DNA from: Botryosphaeria dothidea
Taxonomy: Eukaryota > Ascomycota > Dothideomycetes > Botryosphaeriales > Botryosphaeriaceae
Reading direction: 5' to 3'
DNA length: 64,000 nucleotides
NCBI GenBank assembly: GCA_011503125.2
Contig: WWBZ02000051.1
Coordinates: 3,348,001 to 3,412,000 of the forward strand
The notes under the pieces are model-generated. The model was not told the DNA's origin. It was given only the letters and a program-made list of their open reading frames with translations, and made no database searches. The translations under genes and the position numbers were made by a program. This document shows positions 56,265-64,000 of this stretch, piece by piece; positions within the stretch are counted from its first letter, which is position 1; every line of letters starts with the position of its first letter.

Positions 56265-59200
56265 CTAGTTGTACGTCTTCTCCTGGTCGGCCCAGATCCA
56301 CACTCGTTGCGGAAGGAAGTTCTCCAATACTTCCCACCAAGTCTTCCAGTATTCCCCATTCCTGGGTAATAATTCTGCCCGAAGACAGCAGAATGCCTCA
56401 AGAAGGGAGTCGAGCTGGTACTTCAGGATCCAGTCTTCCTCTTGCAGCTGCTCGATCTCGGAGTCCGTAGGAGCCATTCCACTTGACAATTTGTCGTATA
56501 AGTCCTCTGAAAACTTCATCTTACCTCGCCAGCAACTTCCGTAATATTGGAATAGCCATTTCGTCGTGCAACAAGTATGCGCCATTCCAAGTCTTTCGAA
56601 CACTTCCAGTCTACAAATATCGATCAAGGTATCATCGTGACCTGGGTTGATTCCGCAACAACTTATCCATTCGTCCAGAGCCATTGCAGAAGTTTCCTAT
56701 TGAGTCAATCGAGCAAGCTTCTCGACACGAAAAGAAGGAAGATTTGGTTTCAGTCGTTTGAGAAGAATGGTATGTGGAGTGCAACCATCCTCAGAGCACC
56801 AGCAATGACATGTGTCTTTCGAATCTGTTTTCACCTTTGAAGATACTCGAAGAAACATGCTCTTCAGCTTGGAAATCTCGTGCCTCTTCATGAATCTGTG
56901 GTACGAGATGATATGCTGCAAGTTGTAGTGGTGTACATCCCCAAATCGTTTAGAAGGTCGATTTCAGTGAATCCATGAGAAAAGAGAATTTCTGCAGCCA
57001 GGGCCGTCAAGAATGACTCATGATATACGGACTTCCTAGAACCGGGATCAAGTCTCGCTGGCACTTTGATCCCAAGATTGCGGAGCGTCTCTGCTACTGA
57101 TACGATAGCGGTACCATCCAGAAGGGTCTGAGTGTTACTTGGATCCTTCCACCCAAGGCTACGTAGAGCTTCCGATGGAATGTTCGCTTGCGCCATTGCC
57201 ATAAACTGTCTCCGATCATCTGCCATGGCGGAAACAAGCATGGTGAGAATTTCGTGCCGTTTACGGAAGGTTACGGGCGTCTGATTCCGGATAATGTAAC
57301 TCTCGAGGCAATGACCAAGATATGATCGATCGTCGTCGGCAGAAATCCTGTGAAGAGAAATATTTCGGATTCCATTCAAGGGCCAGATCATCTTCTCTAC
57401 GGCAGCACAATCATGATACGACGCTGCTTTCAATATTGCCTCTGAAGCGTTCGCACCGGCTGCCAGGAGCATATCGATACCTTCGCGCCATCCGATAGAG
57501 AAACACAGAGGGGTATGATTCTTGAGCGATACCTCATTCAAATTATGACCAAAAGGAATGAGCCGTCCCAGCTCATGTGTGTTCCGAGTGATTACTGCGG
57601 TCGTAAGGCGAGAAAGGCTCAGATCTGTCTTTGGTCAGATGGTGTGACAAGGATTCAGGGAACGGGCTCACCAAATGCAAGATTTGGAATTTACGGAAGG
57701 AGGCTGAGAGCTAGTGAAGTATGACGGTCCCAATCATCCCAATGTGTTAATTCCACGCCTGAGTCAGATAGCATTCGGAATGTTGGAGCAGGCCAGGCCT
57801 CATCTTCTGGACGAGTTCCGCCCCAAATGAAGCCCAGCAATGTTTGAAGGGCAGTACCATTCTCCCCCGGGTCGTCATCTCTGCAAGAAGTATCAACTAG
57901 ATAGTCCGATAATGAAAGAAAGTCTTGTTAGGCACCTGAACCATTCTGCGTTGACATCAACACCCTTTTGAAGTAAAAGTCGCAGAATATTTTTCACAAT
58001 CCCTAAAAGGTACTGTTGATAGCATCCGAGCGGGCCGACCAGAGCAACGAGTGCCTAATGTACCCATTTAGTAGAGGCCAAAATTATGGAAGACATTCCA
58101 TATCACCTACATGCAGCAGTGTTTGACCGTCAATAGTAATGTCCTGCCCCGATGAAGAACCTGCCATGAAGACATTTCTGATCCCCTCATGAAGATTTTC
58201 GAATGCCTCGCGCAAAGGACCAATAGCATCGAGGTCCCTGCTGAGTTCTCTGTATCCAAATGGGTCGTCAGGGTCGTAGTATTCAAAGAGGCTTCCGATA
58301 ACTTGTCGAGCCTGTTGAAATTGTCGGAAAGCCGGGGAAATTTTCTGGATCTACAATATTCACGGTTCTGAGCCCGGGAAACAGCGAAAAGCCGCCCGCA
58401 CCGTGTGAACTCATGAAGGACAGCTCTATGCCGCGTGATACCAGGCCATTGAATGTGGTACTGAAAGTTATGTTTATGGTGCTTCTTATTTCCTTTTTGT
58501 AGTAGGAACACGTCTGTTCGTGGATCCCCACAAGCCTTTGTTGAAAGAGAAAGGGACCAAATTGATATTTGTTCCTAGAATAGCCCGGTTTCCTGCAGGT
58601 ACAGTTCTGACAAAAGTCTCGCGAGGCTGAAAGAGCACCACGCTGGCAAAGGCCACGGACGAGGCTGGGTTTGGAGAAGAGTTTAACGCCGGTGTCATTG
58701 GCCTGTTTTTGGGTCAGCTGACTGCGCAGTAAAACTGAGGGATAATGAGGAAAGGCGGGGAGCCAGTACAAGGTAGACAAGAGAAGCCGTCGAGGTGGCT
58801 TCCTGGGGCTGTGATGAGTCCTGCAGCGCCGAGAATCTGGTGTTGATTTGGTGTCTCAGATCTTCTACAGTGACATTCCTCAAAGAGATTACTAGCCTTG
58901 AAATACAGCTTATTAGCAAAGGAGACATAGAGTGGGATGTATTAGGTGCATACATCTGTTGTCTCAGTAACAACAAGCTTTGATGATGGTACCAGATACT
59001 GAGGTGCGACTTCAGATCTTGGAGCCGTGTACAGCGTTCAGCAATCTCGTCCCCTTTCTTGACGCTAAAGAACGCGCGCATCTTTCCCTTGACGAAAGTA
59101 TCATCGGGCTTGCCCATCAAGCGCTCCAACAAACCTGTCAAAGCCGAGGTTTCCGTTATGCAGTCTTCCAGCAGATTCTGCGCTTCGAGTTTGCTCGAAT

Positions 59201-59420
59201 CGGAAAGAATGTCCGCGAGCGACGCCGAAGATGTTGGTCGAAGATCCGCGTCCAATCTTTCGACAAGGCTGATGAGCTGCTTGACGGAATGCTCGGTATG
59301 CTTGACTTTGGCGGGTGCATTTTCAAGCTTCGACCGGAGCTTGCTGGCCGCGATAAGCAGTTTTGCGCTGATTTCGATGAATTACACGGCTGCCGCCACT
59401 ATTCCGAGAGCTTCGGCCAT
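56265..59420 (-). pseudogene. Helo-like N-terminal + ankyrin-type protein, inactivated
   Basis: The minus strand encodes the pieces of a fungal NLR-related protein. From ATG 59420: MAEALGIVAAAV, then FIEISAKLLIAASKLRSKLE and HHQSLLLLRQQ, the Fungal_N/Helo-like domain that heads STAND proteins. A cysteine-bearing middle follows (FCQNCTCRKPG, SFMSSHGAGGFSLFPGLRTV), then an ankyrin-like part (NHTPLCFSIGWREGIDMLLAAGAN, CTPLQLAAYH) and a C-terminal block (LEVFERLGMAHTCC, SEIEQLQEEDW). Lesions: TAA at 59384-59382 where CAA is expected; a frame break at about 58330-58350; an extra G in the GGGG at 56942-56939 that separates DLLNDLG from CTPLQLAA; probably another break near 57690. Exon limits are therefore only partly resolved. 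Intact relatives are thought to act in heterokaryon incompatibility or immunity-like responses. Confidence 0.65.
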
Positions 59421-59858
59421 TGTGCGGAGAGAAGGTGAAGGAAAGGCAGTGCTGTGAGGGAAAGCTGCGGAGCTGAGCGGGTGGTTGGATTTAATCAGGC
59501 AGTGGCTCTCAGCCTTGTTGCGGAGCCTGTATTCAGTCAGCTTGCAGGACCGTAATGAAATTGCAAGGCATTGGCTGAGAAAGAACGTCACGTGTGTAAG
59601 GCAGAAATGGTCTCTCACAGCCAGCAGTGGGAAGGAAACGATCAGCGGACACAAAAGTGGGTCAGGTACAACTCCAATTCGATTCCTCAGGCAGACTTTT
59701 TGCTTCTTTGCTGCCATAACCTTTTCTCTGGTCGCCAAGCTCTGATATGTGAGCCCGGTTCAATGATCACGCACCGAATATCTCAGTGCTACTCTCTCTG
59801 ATCTCCCCTTTTGATCTTTACTCCTCACTAATCACCCCTCCAAGCTGAGCAAACCTCC
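59421..59858. other. Intergenic, nothing recognised
   Basis: The short spacer is upstream of the Helo/ankyrin pseudogene and downstream of the next minus-strand gene. No feature stands out. Confidence 0.5.
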
Positions 59859-60910
59859 TCAAGCATCCCAACCGACCTCTCCCCAACCACCAATCATCGT
59901 CTCCTCCGCAACCACCAACCTTCCCCTCATCCTCCTACCATAGCACCTCTCCAACTCCGCCACCGTATCCGCCACCTTCCTCACCAACACGTCATCCGCG
60001 CCGCACTTCCCACCCCACCCATCGCACCACTCCTGAAAGACCACCTCCCCGCACATCTCACTCCTCGCCTCCTCACCCTTCTCCCCATCCGCAAAAAGCG
60101 CGCCCGCCATCGCCTGGCCCAACGCACGGACACCTCTGCCCACAGCACCCACCCACTTCTTCCTCTTCTCCACCTCTGCCGCGGCCGACACCGTGCCCCA
60201 GCACCAGAAATCCTGCAGCACGAGCGGATCGCAGTCACCCACAACGCCAGCACCAGCCGCCACCGCATCCAAAAACCCGACCTGCCTCCTCTTGACGACC
60301 TCTTCCTCCCCAACCCACCCCTCGGCCGTCGGCACGACCAGCGTGAACGAGCGCAGCGCACCCAACACGTCACTGCCCAACTCGCAGGCGACGAACGGGG
60401 CACCAGGGCCGGCCAGGGCGGTGGCGAGCGGGTCTTTGCCGGCGTTGTGGTAGTTGACGGCGAGGTGGACGGAGCCGTCGGGCGCGGGCAGGAGGAGGGC
60501 GTGGTGGGTGCGCAGGTGGGCGGCGAGGAGGGGTGCGCGGAGGGAGTGCGGGAGAGTGGGCGCGGCGGTGAGGAGGGAGAGGAGCAGGACTGAGAGGGTG
60601 AGCGTGGTGGGCGTCATGGGGGTGACTGCCGGGTGCTGTTTGAGGGTGGACGGGCCGTGGTTGGTGGTGGTGGTGGTGGTGGTGGTGTTGACTGCGGGGC
60701 TGGCGGCGGCGTAGTTGGTTCCGTGGCGCTTGACTTCGGACTCCTCCTCGATGGGAAGGTTGAGAGTGGAGGGCGAGGCGTGCGGCATGATGCTGCTCTT
60801 GAGATCTTCGGTGTAGGCAGGAATTGGGGCCTCGGGTGACAGGACTGTGGGTGGGTGGTCAGCGTTTGCGTACAAGTGGACACTGGCAATGTGGACTCAC
60901 TGGAAGGCAT
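59859..60910 (-). CDS. Hypothetical protein with one hydrophobic segment
   Basis: Two exons (60910-60901, 60844-59859) give 331 residues. The first exon is only 10 nt (MPS plus one base); the 56-nt intron has GTGAGT, GCTGAC and CACAG signals. The N-terminal 80 residues are Ser/Pro/Thr-rich with a run of eight threonines, encoded by a GGT/GTG microsatellite at about 60660-60690. A hydrophobic segment lies at about 84-100 (TLTLSVLLLSLLTAAP), so it is a probable type II membrane or secreted-anchor protein. The C-terminal domain is GC-rich with six cysteines (WCDGWGGKCGADD among them) and no recognised fold. I do not recognise the gene. Confidence 0.55.
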
Positions 60911-62792
60911 GTTGTCAGAGGTTAGAAGTCGAGGTAATTGGTGTGAGTTTGATCTGGTTCAGATGGCGCCGCGGTGATGTGACCACCCTGAGGTTTGATA
61001 GATGACGGAGTGCTGAGAGCTGCGTGACTCGAACGTGATAGGCGGCTACTGGGAGTGCTTAGATTGCCGTGGCGGGTGGTTCGCTGACTGGCGGGGGTAG
61101 CAGACTGCTGAGATGGATCAAGGTTAGCTCTGTTAAAATTTGTGTGCGGTGGCCCACAATGCGTAGGCGAGGGAGGCGTGAGGTGAACTCACTCAGTGCG
61201 GAATTTTGATCTTTCTGAGAGCGAATCGAGTAGTGCTGTTCAAGATCTTTCTTTCCTGTTCCAGTAAAGAGAAAGAAGTTGGAGAAGCACGAATCTCTCA
61301 GGGCTTATATGGGCGAGCATGGTGGTGTTGACCCAGTGCCTATTGCCGAAATAACTATTGTACGCACCCCGTGCAGCTATTGTTCCTGTGCCCGTGCTAG
61401 CTTTGAAGGGAGTCATGGGGAGTTCTACAGAGTATAATGGGCGGAATCCCTGCGAACATGGCACGGGCAGCGGAGGAAATGGCTTGCTTTCACACTCAAA
61501 TGGATCCCGGCGGAATTGTGAAGAAAAATGAGACAAGGGAAAAGAATGAAAATGCTGAATTGCGCTGCAGCTGATGAACCCTACTCACCACTATGGACTT
61601 GTGAGACCTTGCTATTTCGACCGGCCGCTGTCCGTCACGGGCGACTATCTGCTGCGGAGGCCTTTCACAGCCCTAGAGAGAGAGGACTGCAGGACCCACG
61701 AGGAGTAGCATATGCTTGGGGCCGCCCCGTGCTATGACCACGAGGCCCAGAAGATATACAAGTAAGGCGGATGATGCCTCAATGCCGCCGTCCTAATGCC
61801 GGCCAGAAGGAGATTTTTCAAGCCGGACGCTGGTCCCGGCCGTAGATGCGCTCGTCGCCCGTGCATATAGACATCCTGCCGGGATGGATATGCCCCTGAG
61901 CGGTCGTTCCCGCGGAGTAGATGGCTATAGTGCCTTCTGGCCGCCGCCAAAGAGACGGGCGATGAGGGTGGTGTTGCGGAGCGCAGGCTCACAGCGGCGT
62001 GCGGCGGGTCCGCAGCGGCCTCACCCGTCGTCGCTTTTGGCTGGCCGTGGTTTCGGCATCCGCGACGACAACTGTGACAGCCCGCACAAGCAGCATCCCC
62101 ATCACCCTCGAAGCACCGAAGAATCCTCCCGAAACGACGCGCATACATCCAGAAGGGCATACAAGGCGATGGAATGGGGTTGAATGGGAGGACATGCGGC
62201 GGAAGACAGCGGTGCTGGCAAACGCACTGAGGCAACACTTCCCCTGAGGCATGCAGCGTCGCTCGCCGTCGGGACCCGCTTCCCTACTGCCGGGCCGCCG
62301 CTGGGGCCCCTCGTGGCCTTCCTGATGGGTCCGCTGGCTGCTGCAAGGCTCCTGGCGGTTCTGGAGCAGCGTCGGGTTGCGGTTCGGCGTGGAGACGAGC
62401 GGCGGAGGCCAGAGCTCCCGCCGCTGCTCGCAGCCCACCTGCCGCGTCTGTCTCCGCCCAGCATGCTCCTGCGCCTGGACGATCTTGCAAGTGGTTGAGG
62501 GTCTTCGCGGTGTCCCATACAGGCATCCGATAGCCGGGCAGAGGCCAATGGCAAGCAGCAGCGAGGGGGCGGCGTCGGGGCGGCAGAGAGTCAGAGGGCG
62601 GCGGGCGGCTTGGCTGACGAATCTCTGGACAGCTGCGCCCCACCACACCCAAAACCCCAGCTTCACCATTGCTTCAACTCCTCCTTCCTCACCACCTCCT
62701 TCCTCGCCCTGCCTGTCCCTCTACACCATAAAGCCTTCAGCCTGCTGCCTCTAGCTGCCTCCTCCTCTTCCTCACAAGCTCCTCCGTCCGCG
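60911..62792. other. Intergenic, nothing recognised
   Basis: Nearly 1.9 kb lacks a supportable gene. The part from 61.9 to 62.6 kb is GC-rich with long overlapping frames on both strands, which look like compositional artefacts. Confidence 0.45.
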
Positions 62793-63536
62793 ATGCCGCT
62801 TGAAATCCGACCTGTCGAAGAGGCCGACGCCGACACCATGGTGTACATCACCACCGCCGCCCTGGGCTCTTCCGGCGTCATTCGCCTGAAGCACGATGAC
62901 CCGCCGCACCCCGCATACATGCAACGTCGCAGGGAAAGGGTCCTCAACACGCTGTCTAAGCCCACTGGCCGCGTCTTGAAGGTCGTCGACACCGACAACA
63001 ACGACGAGATCATCGCCATTGCACACTGGGAGATCCTCGACAAGGGCCGGTCGGACGAGGAGCTCAAGGAGCTGGAGCAGCCCTACGAGCCGATCGAGGA
63101 GGAGCGCGAGCGACATGGTCAGGTTCAGCGCGACTTCTTCAACTACCTTCACCGCGTCAGGCGTGAACTCGGCAAGACGCCCCACTACTGTGAGTTGCTG
63201 CCTGCCCCTCGACATCCTGACATGACGACGCCCCCCTCTCCTCGTCTTCATGAAACGTTGCACAGGCTGACACCGGTTGCCATAGTCTTGAGCCTTCTCG
63301 TCACCCACCCGAACCACTACCGCCGCGGTGCTGGCTCCATGCTCATCCGCTGGGGCACCGAACAAGCCGACAGGGCTGGCTTGATGTGCTTTCTTGAGGC
63401 CAGCAAGGCTGGGAGACCCTTGTACAAGCGCCATGGCTTCGTCGTAAAGGAGATCACGACCTTCGATCTCACCAAGTACGGCGGCACAGGCACCGACGAG
63501 AACACCACAATGACCAGGCAGCCGGTCAAGAACTGA
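62793..63536 (+). CDS. GNAT-family N-acetyltransferase with one 3n intron
   Basis: Two exons (62793-63189, 63286-63536) give 215 residues, starting MPLEIRPVEEADADTMVYIT at ATG 62793. The acetyl-CoA loop reads LLVTHPNHYRRGAGSMLIRWG (about 136-156) and the motif B end reads FLEASKAGRPLYKRHGFV. This is the usual fungal GNAT of about 210-230 residues; the acceptor substrate is unknown and no targeting signal is seen. The 96-nt intron has GTGAGT, GGCTGAC and CATAG signals and is a multiple of three without a stop, so an unspliced message would encode a 32-residue insertion in the fold just before the acetyl-CoA loop. Splicing gives HYFLSLLVTHPNHY, which matches the family. Confidence 0.87.
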   Translation: MPLEIRPVEEADADTMVYITTAALGSSGVIRLKHDDPPHPAYMQRRRERVLNTLSKPTGRVLKVVDTDNNDEIIAIAHWEILDKGRSDEELKELEQPYEPIEEERERHGQVQRDFFNYLHRVRRELGKTPHYCELLPAPRHPDMTTPPSPRLHETLHRLTPVAIVLSLLVTHPNHYRRGAGSMLIRWGTEQADRAGLMCFLEASKAGRPLYKRHGFVVKEITTFDLTKYGGTGTDENTTMTRQPVKN

Positions 63537-64000
63537 GGAGGGACATAACAGTCTGCCATGGTACAAGCGCTGCAGAACCGCTGACCCGTAGCGATGGTGG
63601 ACAAGAAAGATGCGCCGTCTGAGTGCAGGCTGCAATTGCTGAGTCTTGCACGTGCTGTGAGGTCTCAGTCAGACGATCCCGGTATGCTGCGTTTGGATCT
63701 TTCCAATTTCGCGGTCGCACACGTCGTAATCGTCCGCAATCAACTTTTCCAACACTGAGTGCTCATACTCGAAGAGCAACCAGCTTCCCGTTCTGGATCT
63801 GCTGTTCTAAGGCTTGCCTGTGCGAATCCACGCTTCGGCCATGACAAATGTCGTCACATCCCCTGTCAGCTTGCGCAATAAGTACGGGATACGGGAATGC
63901 CACGATGCCGCGTCAAGCCACAAGGTTCCGTGAGTCGATCGTGTGGGGCTCCTGCAGCATCCCACCTGCCGAGGCCGTTCGGCCTCGTATCGGCAACGGT
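63537..64000. other. Window end, nothing recognised
   Basis: The last 464 bases hold the 3' flank of the GNAT gene and no supportable gene. Confidence 0.5.

Noticed and set aside
1..64000. CRISPR arrays, bacterial-type operons, rRNA genes
   Set aside because: No regularly spaced identical repeats, no Shine-Dalgarno-linked gene strings and no rRNA-like sequence were seen; the gene structure is fungal.

Overview
This window reads as nuclear DNA of a filamentous ascomycete (Pezizomycotina, probably Dothideomycetes, though the class is inferred). The evidence is genes broken by 47-110 nt GT-AG introns with CTRAY branch points, two Zn2Cys6 regulators, P450s, a PTH11-type receptor-like protein, fungal F-box-like proteins, a cyanovirin-N homologue and a Helo-like/ankyrin protein. 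There are no operons, tRNAs, rRNAs or CRISPR arrays that I can see. Gene models below were assembled by hand from reading frames and splice signals; exon sums were checked to be multiples of three, but no transcript data were available.

Layout. 1-3.4 kb: no convincing gene; a degenerate ~28-bp motif recurs about 12 times on both strands, plus a GGGACCGTCAGGA hairpin. 3.4-8 kb: only weak ORFs and an orphan promoter-like stretch. 8-11.7 kb: secreted phytase-like protein, GNAT acetyltransferase, cyanovirin-N homologue. 11.7-16.5 kb: gene-poor, partly AT-rich, with one small secreted cysteine-rich protein. 16.5-17.6 kb: F-box-like protein. 17.8-26.7 kb: a compact putative cluster of Zn2Cys6 regulator, P450, DHA1-type MFS transporter (frameshifted) and MhpA-type FAD monooxygenase, whose promoters share TCCGAG half-sites. 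27-33 kb: two fungal F-box/DUF-like proteins around a sterol-glucosyltransferase-like enzyme. 33-36.4 kb: low-gene stretch with a LaeA-like methyltransferase pseudogene and a TA-flanked MITE. 36.4-39.6 kb: a nine-exon Zn2Cys6 regulator. 40-46 kb: a multi-pass membrane protein and an unrecognised protein of about 1,083 residues. 46.3 kb: a branched inverted-repeat structure followed by T13. 46.5-53.2 kb: CYP7/8-like P450, PTH11-like protein, cysteine-rich single-pass membrane protein. 55.4-59.4 kb: degraded NLR-like locus. 59.9-63.5 kb: an unknown protein and a second GNAT acetyltransferase.

How they work together. The only clear functional grouping is 17.8-26.7 kb: a regulator, two oxygenases and an exporter look like a small module for oxidising and exporting or detoxifying an aromatic or other hydrophobic compound. 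No PKS, NRPS or terpene synthase is present, so a full secondary-metabolite cluster is not supported here. Several loci are visibly decaying (MFS frameshift, methyltransferase, Helo/ankyrin gene and its neighbour), while long multi-exon genes beside them are intact, so general sequence error is an unlikely explanation.
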